Both the position numbers and the translations under genes were made by a program. This document shows positions 16,039 to 24,791 of a stretch of DNA of 64,000 nt, in pieces (position 1 is the first letter of the stretch; the number at the start of each line of letters is the position of its first letter). Source of the stretch: Sphingomonas folli (lineage in GTDB: Bacteria; Pseudomonadota; Alphaproteobacteria; Sphingomonadales; Sphingomonadaceae); the NCBI RefSeq assembly GCF_019429525.1, contig NZ_JAHXZL010000005.1, positions 124,001 to 188,000 of the forward strand. Direction: 5' to 3'. The notes under the pieces are model-generated. The model was not told the origin of the DNA. It was given only the letters and a program-made list of their open reading frames with translations, and did not search any database.

Positions 16039-17313
16039 ATGACCGTGATCACCGGCCTGCGGGTGCTCGACCTGCGCTTCCCCACCTCGGCCTCGCTCGA
16101 CGGCTCGGACGCGATGAACCCCGACCCGGACTATTCGGCGGCCTATTGCATCCTCGAGACCGATGCGCCCGGGCTCGCCGGCCACGGCCTCACCTTCACG
16201 ATCGGGCGCGGCAACGACCTGTGCTGCGCCGCGATCGAGGCGCTGCGCCCGCTGGTGGTGGGGCTCGACCTCGCGACGGTGCGCGCCGATGGCGCCGCGT
16301 TCTGGCGCCGCGTCACCGGCGACAGCCAGCTGCGCTGGGTCGGCCCCGACAAAGGCGTGATCCATCTCGCCACGGGTGCGGTGGTGAACGCGGTGTGGGA
16401 CTTGATCGCCAAGGAGGCGGGCAAGCCGCTGTGGCGGCTGGTCGCGGAGATGACCCCTGCCGAGCTGGTGCGCCAGATCCCCTTCACCTATCTCACCGAC
16501 TATATCACCGAGGAGGAGGCGCTGGCGCTGCTCACCGCGCGCGCCGCGGGCAAGGAGGAGCGGATCGCCGAGCTCGAGCGCTCGGGCTATCCCTGCTACA
16601 CCACCTCGGCGGGCTGGCTCGGCTATTCGGACGAGAAGCTGGAGCGACTGTGCCGCGAGGCGATCGCGGAGGGCTTCCGCCACGTCAAGTTGAAGGTCGG
16701 CGTCAGCCTCGACGACGACGTCCGGCGCGTCGGGATCGCGCGCCGCGCGATCGGCGACGAGGCGGTGCTGATGATCGACGCCAACCAGGTGTGGGAGGTC
16801 GGCCAGGCGATCGACCACGTCAACGCGCTCGCCTTCGCCCGGCCCTGGTTCATCGAGGAGCCGACCAGCCCCGACGACGTCGCCGGCCATGCCGCGATCC
16901 GCCGCGGCGTCGCGCCGGTGCAGGTCGCGACCGGCGAGATGTGCCAGAACCGGATCGTCTTCAAGCAGTTCATCGCCGAGGGCGCGATCGACGTGGTGCA
17001 GATCGACGCCTGCCGGCTGGGCGGGGTCAACGAGGTGCTCGCGGTGCTGCTGATGGCGGCCAAGGCCGAGCTGCCGGTCTGCCCGCACGCCGGCGGCGTG
17101 GGGCTATGCGAGTACGTCCAGCATCTCGCGATGATCGACTATCTCTGCTTCGCGGGCACCGCCGAGGGTCGCGTGGCCGAATATGTCGACCATCTCCACG
17201 AGCATTTCCTCGAGCCCTGCGTCGTGCGCGACGGCGCCTATCAGGCCCCGACCGCGCCGGGCTATTCGATCGAGATGCGGCCGGAGACGCTGGTCGACTA
17301 TCGCCACGGCTGA
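16039..17313 (+). CDS. L-fuconate dehydratase (enolase superfamily)
   Basis: A 424-residue enolase-superfamily dehydratase converting L-fuconate to 2-keto-3-deoxy-L-fuconate. Active-site residues are clear: Lys217 and Lys219 in VKLKVG, metal ligands Asp247 in MIDANQ and Glu273 in IEEP with a third glutamate in TGEM, and His350 in CPHAGGVGL. The N-terminus VLDLRFPTSASLDGSDAMNPDPDYSAAY (read in parts) is the one typical of the Xanthomonas fuconate dehydratase and of mammalian ENOSF1. The ATG at 16039 gives the full-length family N-terminus; 30 extra upstream codons are unlikely. It is separate from the operon at 4710-11225 but completes its pathway. Confidence 0.93.
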   Translation: MTVITGLRVLDLRFPTSASLDGSDAMNPDPDYSAAYCILETDAPGLAGHGLTFTIGRGNDLCCAAIEALRPLVVGLDLATVRADGAAFWRRVTGDSQLRWVGPDKGVIHLATGAVVNAVWDLIAKEAGKPLWRLVAEMTPAELVRQIPFTYLTDYITEEEALALLTARAAGKEERIAELERSGYPCYTTSAGWLGYSDEKLERLCREAIAEGFRHVKLKVGVSLDDDVRRVGIARRAIGDEAVLMIDANQVWEVGQAIDHVNALAFARPWFIEEPTSPDDVAGHAAIRRGVAPVQVATGEMCQNRIVFKQFIAEGAIDVVQIDACRLGGVNEVLAVLLMAAKAELPVCPHAGGVGLCEYVQHLAMIDYLCFAGTAEGRVAEYVDHLHEHFLEPCVVRDGAYQAPTAPGYSIEMRPETLVDYRHG

Positions 17314-17437
17314 GAGCCGGCGCGCGGCGAGCCGATCCGGCGCGGTGGGCGCTCGCCGGCAGCTCGCGTCCCGTCATGTGCTGGCGGAGCTTACCGCTAC
17401 CCGCGTGGCGCCGCGCGGATCGGAGACCGGTCCGCGC

Positions 17438-18139
17438 TCACGCGGCCAGCAGCGAGTCGACCCAGGCCGGCACCAGCGCGCCGGCGGGCCCGAGCCGAGT
17501 CTCGTCGAACCACGCGCTGCCCGACGAGCGCTCGAGGTTGAGCTCGAGCGTCGCGGCGCCGGACGCCGCCGCGCCGCGGACGAAGCCGGCCGCGGGATAG
17601 ACCGCGCCCGAGGTGCCGATCGAGACGAAGAGGTCGGCGCGCGCCAGCGCCGCCTCGATCCGCTCCATGGCGTAGGGCATCTCGCCGAAGAAAACGATGT
17701 CGGGGCGCAGCGCCGCCGCGCCGCAGGTGGGGCAGCGCGTCGCGGGCGGCAGCGGATCGCGCCACGGACGACGCGTACCGCAGGCGGCGCACAGCGCCGA
17801 GCGCAGCTCGCCGTGCATGTGGAGCAGCCGCCGCGCGCCGGCGCGCTCGTGCAGGTCGTCGACATTCTGGGTGACGATCAGCAGCTCGCCCGGCCAGGCG
17901 GCGTCCAGCCGCGCCAGCGCCTCATGCGCGGCATTGGGCGCGACGGTGTCGAGCGCGGCACGGCGCAGATCGTAGAAGCGGTGCACCAGCGCCGGGTCGC
18001 GCGCGAGCGCCTCGGGCGTGCAGACGTCCTCCACCCGCTGCCCTTCCCACAGCCCACCTGGACCGCGGAAGGTGGCGATGCCACTCTCGGCCGAGACCCC
18101 GGCGCCGGTGAGGATGACGATGCTGCCGCTGGCGCTCAT
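17438..18139 (-). CDS. cobB: NAD-dependent protein deacylase, Sir2/CobB family (class III)
   Basis: A 233-residue sirtuin. The NAD site ILTGAGVSAESGIATFRG lies at residues 9-26, TQNVDDLHERAG at 90-101, and the catalytic His109 in LHMHGEL. Four zinc cysteines are at 117, 120, 136 and 139. The pair Tyr56 and Arg59 (FYDLRR) is the signature of sirtuins that also remove succinyl or malonyl groups, so a dual deacetylase/desuccinylase is likely. It stands alone on the minus strand, convergent with fuconate dehydratase. Length and motif order are normal. Confidence 0.92.
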   Translation of the reverse strand: MSASGSIVILTGAGVSAESGIATFRGPGGLWEGQRVEDVCTPEALARDPALVHRFYDLRRAALDTVAPNAAHEALARLDAAWPGELLIVTQNVDDLHERAGARRLLHMHGELRSALCAACGTRRPWRDPLPPATRCPTCGAAALRPDIVFFGEMPYAMERIEAALARADLFVSIGTSGAVYPAAGFVRGAAASGAATLELNLERSSGSAWFDETRLGPAGALVPAWVDSLLAA

Positions 18140-18196
18140 GCCCGAGCTGATACCGGCGACGGCCCGTAGAGGCCAGCGCGGTGGCGAACGCGAGGA

Positions 18197-18367
18197 TCAG
18201 TCGGGCATGACATAGGCCAGCGCCTCGCGCGCGATCCGCTCGACGCGGCGGACGGCGTAGCGCGCGTCGCCCAGCGCGACATAGCCGCCCGCCGTCGGGA
18301 GGCAGGCCTCGTCGCGCTCGCAGAGGAAGCGTTTCGGCTTGTCCTGGCAATAAGTGACTCGAGTCAT
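18197..18367 (-). CDS. Small cysteine-containing protein of unknown function
   Basis: A 56-residue frame beginning MTRVTYCQDKPKRFLCERD with three cysteines and a charged C-terminal helix (RRVERIAREALAY). I do not recognise it. It lies 57 bases upstream of the sirtuin start on the same strand. The composition looks like protein rather than noise, but the start region overlaps repeat-like sequence (TCATCCCCGCGAG at 18364-18376) and no ribosome site is obvious. It may extend to an ATG at 18406. Confidence 0.45.
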   Translation of the reverse strand: MTRVTYCQDKPKRFLCERDEACLPTAGGYVALGDARYAVRRVERIAREALAYVMPD

Positions 18368-18507
18368 CCCCGCGAGCGCCGGCGCGGGGGTCGATCGGCT
18401 CAGCATGGTGCGATGGTCCTGGTCGCCGGCGGAGGCACCGGCACGGGGTGGGGGCGCCGCGCGACGGCGCCGCCCCCGATACGCGTCGATGCGCGGCGAG
18501 CCGGTCC

Positions 18508-19062
18508 TCAGACCGCCTGGCTGAAGCGCACCGCCGTGCGGCGGCGACGCATCGCGTAGCCGACCACGCCGAAGCCCATGATCATCATCGCCCAGGTCGC
18601 CGGCTCGGGGACCGCCGAGTTGACCGGGGTGAAGGTCGCCTGGCCGCCATAGGCGCCGTTGCCGCGCGACACGCCGTTCACGACGAGGCGGTTGAGCTCG
18701 CCGGCGACGATCGGCACGTTGTTGATGAAGGCGACCTCGAACGCGCCGTTCGACATGCGCGTGATCGTCGCGGCGATGTCGTTGATCGTGACCGAGGTGA
18801 AGTCCAGATCGTTGACCGAGCCGAGATCGGTGACGCTCGTGGTCACCGTGCCGCTGCCCAGGCCGTTGGTCGGCAGCGTGAAGGTGAACGTGTCGGAGAA
18901 GGTGCCGGATGCGATACCGGTGTTGTTGAAGGCGCCGGAGAAGGTGCCACCCGCACCCGCCGTGGCGGTGAAATTGGGCGACCCGACCGGGAAGGTGGCG
19001 GCGGCGGCGGGGACGGCAGCACCGACCGCGGCGGCGACGGCGATAGCGACGACAGATCTCAT
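18508..19062 (-). CDS. FxDxF-type PEPxxWA-CTERM exported protein
   Basis: A 184-residue secreted protein. A signal peptide (about residues 1-22, ending AAA) is followed by a beta-rich domain with the FSDTFTFTLP motif typical of FxDxF PEP-CTERM proteins. It ends in VPEPATWAMMIMGFGVVGYAMRRRR, a complete PEPxxWA sorting tail with a membrane segment and a basic cluster. Such tails are cleaved by an exosortase, usually in strains making a matching exopolysaccharide. The ATG at 19062 follows CAGGGAG. The single gene has no operon partner; the exosortase must be elsewhere. Confidence 0.88.
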   Translation of the reverse strand: MRSVVAIAVAAAVGAAVPAAAATFPVGSPNFTATAGAGGTFSGAFNNTGIASGTFSDTFTFTLPTNGLGSGTVTTSVTDLGSVNDLDFTSVTINDIAATITRMSNGAFEVAFINNVPIVAGELNRLVVNGVSRGNGAYGGQATFTPVNSAVPEPATWAMMIMGFGVVGYAMRRRRTAVRFSQAV

Positions 19063-19272
19063 ACGAACTCCCTGACTGAACACGACCCCGCTGTGCGAAG
19101 CCGTCGGTCAGAATGCCCGAGACCGCCGATCGGCGTGATCACGTTCTTAACCGCGATTGCCCCAGGGCGAGGCAGTCAAAACAAGCCTTTATCAGATTCT
19201 ACCGGGAACTTTCCCGAGACATCGGCGACGCCACTTTACCGCCGGACGATCGCTGACCGCGTGACCGACCGT
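19063..19272. other. Intergenic region upstream of the PEP-CTERM gene
   Basis: This gap is less GC-rich than its surroundings and holds a palindrome CGGGAACTTTCCCG at 19203-19216 plus a TTGACT (minus strand) near 19175. No partner -10 at standard spacing was found. No gene is seen. Confidence 0.35.
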
Positions 19273-19301
19273 GGCCGGTGCGACAGGGTAGTGCACCGGC
19301 C
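19273..19301 (-). terminator. Hairpin downstream of phenylalanine hydroxylase
   Basis: A perfect nine-base-pair stem GGCCGGTGC/GCACCGGCC with an 11-base loop lies 9 bases past the hydroxylase stop. No T-run follows on the minus strand, so it is a candidate only. Confidence 0.45.
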
Positions 19302-19310
19302 GGGCGGCGC

Positions 19311-20171
19311 TCACGCGCGCGCGTGCGTCTGGGTGCCGCGCGTGATCACCTCGTCCTCGGGCAGGATCGTCGCCACCGCCACGTCGGGCTGCGCCAGGAT
19401 CTCGCCGTAGAGCGGCGCGAAATCGGTCTCCACCGTCGCGCGCAGCAGCGCGTCGAAGCTCGGGATCACGAAATAATTCTGCTGGAAGTCGTCGATGCGA
19501 TAGTCGGTGCGCATCACGCGCTTCAGGTCGAAGGCGATGCGGTGGGGGCTGTCGCTCTCCAGCGCGAAGCGCGTCTCCGCGGCGGAGGAGACGATGCCCG
19601 AGCCGTAGATGCGCAACCCGTCACCCTCGTCGATCAATCCGAACTCGACCGTGTACCAGTAGAGCCGCCCCAGCTGCTTGAGCGCACCCAGCTCCAGCGC
19701 GCGCTGCCCGCCCCGGCCATAGGCCTCGAGATAGTCGGCGAACACCGGGTCGGCGAGCATCGGCACGTGGCCGAACACGTCGTGGAAGACGTCGGGTTCC
19801 TGGATATAGTCGAGCTGGTCGGGGCGGCGGATGAAATTGCCCGCGACGAAGCGGCGGTTGGCCATATGGTCGAAGAAGACGTCGTCGGGCACCAGCCCCG
19901 GCACCGCCACTACCTGCCAGCCGGTCAGCTTCATCAGTCGATCGGACAGTTCGGCGAAATCGGGGATGCCCGGCTTGGAGAGCCGCAGCACGTCGAGCCC
20001 GCGCAGATAGGCCTCGGACGCGCGGCCCGGCAGCAGCGCGCGCTGGCGCTGGAACAGCGTGTCCCAGGTGGCATGCTCCTCGGCAGTGTAATGCGACCAG
20101 TCCTGCGCGACGGTCCAGTCGGCCGCGGCGCCCGGTGGCAGGGAATCGAGCACGTGTGTTTCCTCGGTCAT
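19311..20171 (-). CDS. phhA: Phenylalanine 4-monooxygenase
   Basis: A 286-residue bacterial phenylalanine hydroxylase, converting phenylalanine to tyrosine with tetrahydropterin and iron. The iron ligands are visible as His130 and His135 in DVFHDVFGHVP and Glu176 in YWYTVEFGL. Other family stretches include RRFVAGNFIRRPDQLDYIQEPD (read in parts) and RIYGSGIVSS. Length matches monodomain bacterial enzymes without the ACT regulatory domain of animal forms. The ATG at 20171 is chosen because the family begins shortly before DWTVAQDW; 22 further codons would overlap the divergent gene. Confidence 0.94.
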   Translation of the reverse strand: MTEETHVLDSLPPGAAADWTVAQDWSHYTAEEHATWDTLFQRQRALLPGRASEAYLRGLDVLRLSKPGIPDFAELSDRLMKLTGWQVVAVPGLVPDDVFFDHMANRRFVAGNFIRRPDQLDYIQEPDVFHDVFGHVPMLADPVFADYLEAYGRGGQRALELGALKQLGRLYWYTVEFGLIDEGDGLRIYGSGIVSSAAETRFALESDSPHRIAFDLKRVMRTDYRIDDFQQNYFVIPSFDALLRATVETDFAPLYGEILAQPDVAVATILPEDEVITRGTQTHARA

Positions 20172-20194
20172 GCCAGACGGTATAGCATGGCCGC

Positions 20195-20848
20195 GTGGCC
20201 CGACTATCCGCCTCGCTCGGTCGCCTGCTCGCCGCATTGGCGCTGCTGCTGTTCGGCTACGCGGTGGCGGGCACGGTCGGCGGGCTGATCCCGCGCAATC
20301 CCGGCTGGCGCCCGCCGTCGCGCGGCGTCACGATCTGGGTGGAGGACAATGGCGTCCACACCGGACTGGTGCTCCCTAAACGCGCGGCCGGCGTGGACTG
20401 GACCGCGGACTTCCCGGCCGCCGACCTCGCCGACCCGCGCTACGCTGCCTACGACCATGTCGCGATCGGCTGGGGCGAGCGCGGCTTCTATCTGGGGACG
20501 CCGACCTGGTGGGATGTCCGCCCCGGGGTGCTGCTCGGCGCGGCATTCGGCAGCGACTCGACCTTGGTCCATGTCGAGCACGTCCCGCGCCCGCTGCTCG
20601 GCGACGACGTGCGCGCGATCGTGCTGCGGCCGGAGGAATACCGCCGCCTGGCGGAAGCGATCCGGGCGAGCCGTGCCCCTGGGCCGGCGGTGCGGGGTTA
20701 CTATGATCACGACGTCTTCTACCCCGGTGCTGGGCGGTACGACGCGGTGACGACGTGCAATGCGTGGACCGGGAACACGCTGGCCAGCGCCGGCGTGCGC
20801 GTCGGGCAGTGGACGCCCTTTCCCACGGCTGTGATGCGGTGGTTCTGA
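20195..20848 (+). CDS. TIGR02117/DUF2459 family membrane-anchored protein
   Basis: A 217-residue protein with one N-terminal membrane segment (about residues 9-30) and a periplasmic domain. Family stretches include VEDNGVHTGLVLP near 49-61, AIGWGERGFYLGTPTWWD near 91-108, and YDAVTTCNAWTGNTLASAG near 181-199, with a conserved Cys and His that suggest a cysteine-hydrolase-like site. The function is not established; some annotations call it urease-associated without evidence here. The GTG at 20195 starts only 23 bases from the divergent phhA start. Confidence 0.82.
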   Translation: MARLSASLGRLLAALALLLFGYAVAGTVGGLIPRNPGWRPPSRGVTIWVEDNGVHTGLVLPKRAAGVDWTADFPAADLADPRYAAYDHVAIGWGERGFYLGTPTWWDVRPGVLLGAAFGSDSTLVHVEHVPRPLLGDDVRAIVLRPEEYRRLAEAIRASRAPGPAVRGYYDHDVFYPGAGRYDAVTTCNAWTGNTLASAGVRVGQWTPFPTAVMRWF

Positions 20849-20993
20849 CCCAGTGGCTCGTCGCCGAACTCTCGACATGTGCCAAGGCGACGATCGGAGC
20901 TCAGTCGCGAGTCGCTCGTGAGACCGACCAAAGCCTGACGACCTGCGCCCCCGCCCTAACCGGGGCATAAGGACAAGGCGCGCGCCGGCCGCC

Positions 20994-21359
20994 TCAGTTC
21001 GCCGCGCCCGTCTGGTTCGCCATCTCGCCGCGCGTCGCGGCGAGCGTCGGCGCCGGCCCGGTCGCCGGCCGGAGCGACTCGCGCTCGGACGCGGGCACCG
21101 GCGCGGTCGGGTCGGGGCGGAAGGCCTCCGGCGCGCGGTTCGTGCCCGGCGTCGGCGCGTCGGCGGCGAGGTCGGGCGCGGCATGCTCGGCGTCGTCGCC
21201 AGGGAAGTAACGGTCGAACCAGCCGAACTTCAACGCCGCACCGATGCCCGCGGCGACCGCACCGATCAGGCCCGCGGCCGCGATCGCGCGGTCGCGGCGA
21301 TGATGGTCCGGCTTGTAGCCGCGCTTGCTCTTGCTCTTGGGCTTGCTCTTCTGGGTCAT
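20994..21359 (-). CDS. Hypothetical single-pass membrane protein
   Basis: A 121-residue protein I do not recognise. A very basic N-terminus rich in lysine and serine (KSKPKSKSKRGYKPDHHRRDR) leads into one hydrophobic segment (about residues 27-46) and a proline- and acid-rich tail. It starts with ATG at 21359. Topology by the positive-inside rule puts the tail outside the membrane. No partner genes are close: it is divergent from pirin 109 bases away. Confidence 0.65.
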   Translation of the reverse strand: MTQKSKPKSKSKRGYKPDHHRRDRAIAAAGLIGAVAAGIGAALKFGWFDRYFPGDDAEHAAPDLAADAPTPGTNRAPEAFRPDPTAPVPASERESLRPATGPAPTLAATRGEMANQTGAAN

Positions 21360-21468
21360 GCGCGCGTCAACGGCCCGCGCCCGCGCGCGTTCCCGCCCGA
21401 ACGTCCCCGAGGTTTCCGCCGCGCCGCCAACCTGCTAGCCCGGCGGCTCCCGACCTGAGAGACGCGCC

Positions 21469-22374
21469 ATGTCGACCCGCGACGACCTGATCCTGCAGAC
21501 GCTCGAGCCCGCCACGCACGATCTCGGCGGCTTCAAAGTCTATCGCACGCTGCCGCATCGCGAGCGCACGATGGTGGGGCCGTTCCTCTTCTTCGACCAG
21601 ATGGGCCCGGCGCATCTCGCCCCGGGCGACGGCGTCGACGTCCGCCCGCACCCGCATATCGGCCTCTCGACGGTCACGTACCTCTTCGACGGCGCGTTCC
21701 AGCACAAGGACTCGCTCGGCACCGACGCGCGGATCACCCCTGGCGCGGTCAACCTGATGACCGCGGGCACGGGCATCGTCCACTCGGAGCGCTCGCCCGC
21801 CGACGTGCGCGCCGATGGCCCCGCGCTGGCCGGTATCCAGACGTGGCTCGCGCTGCCCGACGGGCACGAGGACATCGCGCCCGCGTTCGAGCATGTCGGC
21901 GCGGGCGACCTGCCGATCGTCGAGGCGGGCGGCGCGCGCGCGCGAGTCATCATGGGCACGCTGTGGGGCGCGCGCGCGCCGACCACCACTTATGCCGACA
22001 CGATCTACGCCGACGTCGTGCTCGATCCCGGCGCCAGCGTGCCGATCGACGTCAGCACCGACGAGCGCGCGCTCTATCTCGCCGAGGGCGAGGCCTCGCT
22101 CGACGGGCTCGCGCTCGAGCCGCGCAAGCTCTACGTGCTGCGCCCCGGCACGCGTGCCACGCTCGGCTCGGCGCTGGGCGGACGCGCGATGCTGGCGGGC
22201 GGCGCCGCCTTCGCGACCAAGCGCCACGTCTGGTGGAATTTCGTCCACTCGTCGCGCGACGCGATCCGCGAGGCCAAGCGCGCCTGGATGGCGGGCGAGT
22301 TCGCGCGCGTGCCGGGCGACGAGAAGGAGTGGATCCCGATCCCCGAGGTGCCGAAGACCGTCAGCTATCCGTGA
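21469..22374 (+). CDS. Pirin family bicupin protein
   Basis: A 301-residue pirin. The N-terminal cupin has RTLPHRERTMVGPFLFFDQMGP near residues 26-47, and the metal ligands are expected in RPHPHIGLSTVTYLF (61-75) and GIVHSERSP (103-111), the standard His-x-His, His and Glu set. The C-terminal cupin includes RALYLAEGEASLDGL and ends near GEFARVPGDEKEWIP. Bacterial pirins include quercetin dioxygenases and redox-linked regulators, so the activity cannot be assigned. Its last 14 bases overlap the 3' end of the convergent transporter gene. Confidence 0.92.
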   Translation: MSTRDDLILQTLEPATHDLGGFKVYRTLPHRERTMVGPFLFFDQMGPAHLAPGDGVDVRPHPHIGLSTVTYLFDGAFQHKDSLGTDARITPGAVNLMTAGTGIVHSERSPADVRADGPALAGIQTWLALPDGHEDIAPAFEHVGAGDLPIVEAGGARARVIMGTLWGARAPTTTYADTIYADVVLDPGASVPIDVSTDERALYLAEGEASLDGLALEPRKLYVLRPGTRATLGSALGGRAMLAGGAAFATKRHVWWNFVHSSRDAIREAKRAWMAGEFARVPGDEKEWIPIPEVPKTVSYP

Positions 22375-23368
22375 CCGCGTTCGGCGCGGGCGCCGGTGTC
22401 GCCGCGCGCTCGGCGTAGCGCCGCGCCAGCACCGCGCAGACGAACAGCTGGATCTGGTGGAACAGCATCAGCGGCAGCACGATCAGCCCGACCGAGGCAG
22501 CGGGGAAGAGGATCGCGGCCATCGGGATGCCGCTCGCCATGCTCTTCTTCGAGCCGCAGAAGACGATCGCGATCTCGTCCTCCTTGGCGAAGCCGAGCGC
22601 GCGGGACGCGGCGCGGGTCGCGGCGAGCACCAGCGCCAGCATCACGCAGGCGATGACGACGATGGCGGCGAGGTCCAGCACCGATACCTGGGTCCAGATC
22701 CCCGCGACCATGCCCGCGCTGAAGGCGGCGTAGACGACGACCAGCACCGAGCCGCGGTCGACCGTCGCGGTGAGCCTCGGGTGGCGCAGCAGCCACGGGC
22801 CGATCAGCGGGCGCAGCAGCTGGCCGACGACGAAGGGCAGCAGGATCTGCACCGCGATCTGCTCCAGCGCCACCAGCGACACGCCCCCGCTCGCCGCGGG
22901 CAGCAGCTGCGCGACGAGCAGCGGGGTCAGCAAGGTACCGATCAGGTTCGACAGCGACGCGCTGCACAAGGCCGCGGGGACGTTGCCGCGCGCGATCGAG
23001 GTGAAGGCGATCGAGGATTGGACGGTCGAGGGCAGCAGAGTGAGGAACAGCAGCCCGGTCACCGCCGGCGCCGGCAGGAAGGGTCGCGTCGCCGCCGCGA
23101 CGGCGAGGCCGATCAGCGGGAACAGCACGAAGGTGCTGGCGAACACCAGCGCCTGCAGCCGCCAGTGGGTGAGCCCCGCCCAGATCGCCTCGGGCGCGAG
23201 CCGCGCGCCGTAGAGCAGGAACAGCGCCGCCACCGCCACCGTCACCGCGCCGTCGGCGACGCCCGCGAAGGCGCCGCGCGCCGGCAGCAGCGCGGCGAGC
23301 GCGACGGTGGCGATCAGCAGCAGCAGGTAGCGGTCGACGCGCGGCCAACGGAGAGGACGGGAGAACAT
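22361..23368 (-). CDS. Bile acid:sodium symporter-like (YfeH/SBF-like) transporter
   Basis: A 335-residue membrane protein with nine to ten hydrophobic segments, of the SBF-like group related to YfeH. Characteristic parts are LPSTVQSSIAFTSIARGNVPAALCSASLSN near residues 112-141 (read in parts) and the second half motif IVFCGSKKSMASGIPMA near 270-286, equivalent to the sodium-site crossover. Substrate is unknown. It is divergent from the LysR-type regulator at 23745, which probably controls it, and its 3' end overlaps pirin. Confidence 0.88.
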   Translation of the reverse strand: MFSRPLRWPRVDRYLLLLIATVALAALLPARGAFAGVADGAVTVAVAALFLLYGARLAPEAIWAGLTHWRLQALVFASTFVLFPLIGLAVAAATRPFLPAPAVTGLLFLTLLPSTVQSSIAFTSIARGNVPAALCSASLSNLIGTLLTPLLVAQLLPAASGGVSLVALEQIAVQILLPFVVGQLLRPLIGPWLLRHPRLTATVDRGSVLVVVYAAFSAGMVAGIWTQVSVLDLAAIVVIACVMLALVLAATRAASRALGFAKEDEIAIVFCGSKKSMASGIPMAAILFPAASVGLIVLPLMLFHQIQLFVCAVLARRYAERAATPAPAPNAVTDS

Positions 23369-23547
23369 GCGGGGCCTTTCGTTCGTGATGGCGTCGTTTC
23401 GTGAAGACCTGTTTGCGCCAGGTCGGCGCTGGCAGTGATGCGCCTCGTGGGAGACCCTTTTCGGGTGTGATTTCTCGCGTGCAATGCTTCGACGGTCCGC
23501 CTCCGGGCGACGTCACTCCTTCATACCTTCGGCAGCCCGCCGCCCTC

Positions 23548-23650
23548 TCGTCATCCCCGCGAAGGCGAGGATCCATCGACGCTGGCGTCGCGCCTCTGGA
23601 CGTGGGGTCCGCGCGTCTGGCTCCCCGTTTTCGGTCGAATGACGGAAGGA
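23548..23650. repeat. Intergenic repeat with CGTCATCCC....GAATGACGG ends
   Basis: Imperfect inverted ends bound about 95 bases in the 376-base gap between the transporter and the LysR gene. The remainder of that gap has no gene; the regulator-side palindrome is listed separately. Confidence 0.5.
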
Positions 23651-23725
23651 GGCGGATGGCGTCGCTTCCCACTTCATCTAGGCCATTGCGGCTCATGCAC
23701 AAACCCGATCGCCGCGATATCGCTT

Positions 23726-23743
23726 ATCATCTAACGTGATGAT
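23726..23743. promoter_or_regulatory. Candidate LysR operator overlapping its own start
   Basis: A perfect inverted repeat ATCATC-N6-GATGAT ends two bases before the preferred start codon of the regulator gene. Position within the divergent region suits autoregulation and control of the transporter. Confidence 0.45.
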
Positions 23744-23744
23744 C

Positions 23745-24596
23745 ATGTCCGACATCGCGCTCGACCTGCTCCGCACCTTCGTCGCCGTCGCGGAGGCCGG
23801 CAGCTTCACGGCCGCGGCGCGCTCGCTCGATCTCCGTCAGTCGACGGTGAGCCAGCACATCCGCCGGCTCGAGGACCAGGCCGGTCGGCGGTTGATCGAC
23901 CGCGACACGCATCGCGTCGCGCTCACCGCGGACGGCGAGGCGCTGCTCGATCAGGCACGCGCGGTGCTGGCGGCGAGCGAGCGGCTGACGCGCCACCTCG
24001 CCGCGGTGCCGCTGCGCGGACGGCTGCGGCTGGGCGCGTCCGAGGATTTCGTGCTCTCGGCGCTGCCCGACGTGCTCGCCGGCTTCGCGCGCCGCCACCC
24101 GGAGGTGGACCTCGAGCTCCGCGCCGGGCTGAGCGAGCATCTCTACGAGGCCTTCGACGCGGGGCAGCTCGACCTCATCTTCGTCAAGCGCCGCGCCGGT
24201 GACCGTCGCGGCACGGTGGCGTGGGAGGAGCCGATCGCCTGGGTCGGGCGCGAGGGCTGGCGCGCCGAGGCGGGCGCGCCGCTGCCGCTGCTGCTCTACC
24301 CGCCGCCGAGCGTGACCCGGGCACGCGCGATCGCGGCGCTCGAGGCGGCCGGGCGCACGTGGCGGGTCGCCTTCACCAGCGCGAGCCTGACCGGGCTGAG
24401 CGCGGCGGCGCGCGCCGGCCTGGGCGTGATGCCGCACTCGGCGCGGCTGCTGCCCGCCGGGCTGGCCGTGCTGCCGCCCGGGGCGGCGCTGCCGGCGCTG
24501 CCGGTGATGGAATTCGTGGTGATCGCGCCGGGGCACGACCCCGCCACCGCGGCGCTGGCGGCGGCGATGCTCGGCTGGTCGCGCGCGGGGCGGTGA
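23745..24596 (+). CDS. LysR family transcriptional regulator
   Basis: A 283-residue LysR-type regulator. The helix-turn-helix occupies about residues 3-62 (DLLRTFVAVAEAGSFTAAAR, then STVSQHIRRLE), followed by a linker and a substrate-binding domain beginning RGRLRLGASEDFV. In-frame GTG (23736), ATG (23739) and ATG (23745) compete as starts; I prefer 23745 because it leaves the normal short family N-terminus. It is divergent from the BASS-like transporter, the usual arrangement for a LysR protein and its target. The ligand is unknown. Confidence 0.9.
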   Translation: MSDIALDLLRTFVAVAEAGSFTAAARSLDLRQSTVSQHIRRLEDQAGRRLIDRDTHRVALTADGEALLDQARAVLAASERLTRHLAAVPLRGRLRLGASEDFVLSALPDVLAGFARRHPEVDLELRAGLSEHLYEAFDAGQLDLIFVKRRAGDRRGTVAWEEPIAWVGREGWRAEAGAPLPLLLYPPPSVTRARAIAALEAAGRTWRVAFTSASLTGLSAAARAGLGVMPHSARLLPAGLAVLPPGAALPALPVMEFVVIAPGHDPATAALAAAMLGWSRAGR

Positions 24597-24599
24597 CGG

Positions 24600-24745
24600 T
24601 GACAAAGGGCCCGGATAGAACCCCTTCCCTCTCACCGTCACCGCGGCGCAGGCCGGGGTCCAGTCGCGACGGCGGTCGTGGCTCCAGCGACACGTCACCC
24701 GACTGGGCCCCGGCCTTCGCCGGGGCGACGGAAGAGAAACGGTGC
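24600..24745. repeat. Intergenic repeat with GCCCCGGCCTTCGCCGGGGC palindrome
   Basis: The palindrome lies at 24707-24726. The flanks read GGCCGGGGTCCAG and CTGGGCCCCGG, the form of the common sphingomonad/rhizobial GGATCC-AG type intergenic repeats. No gene is visible between the LysR stop and the phoX stop. Confidence 0.55.
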
Positions 24746-24791
24746 CACAGATAACGAGGGTTCGCAGCTCCCTAGCTGCCGAGCTGATCTC

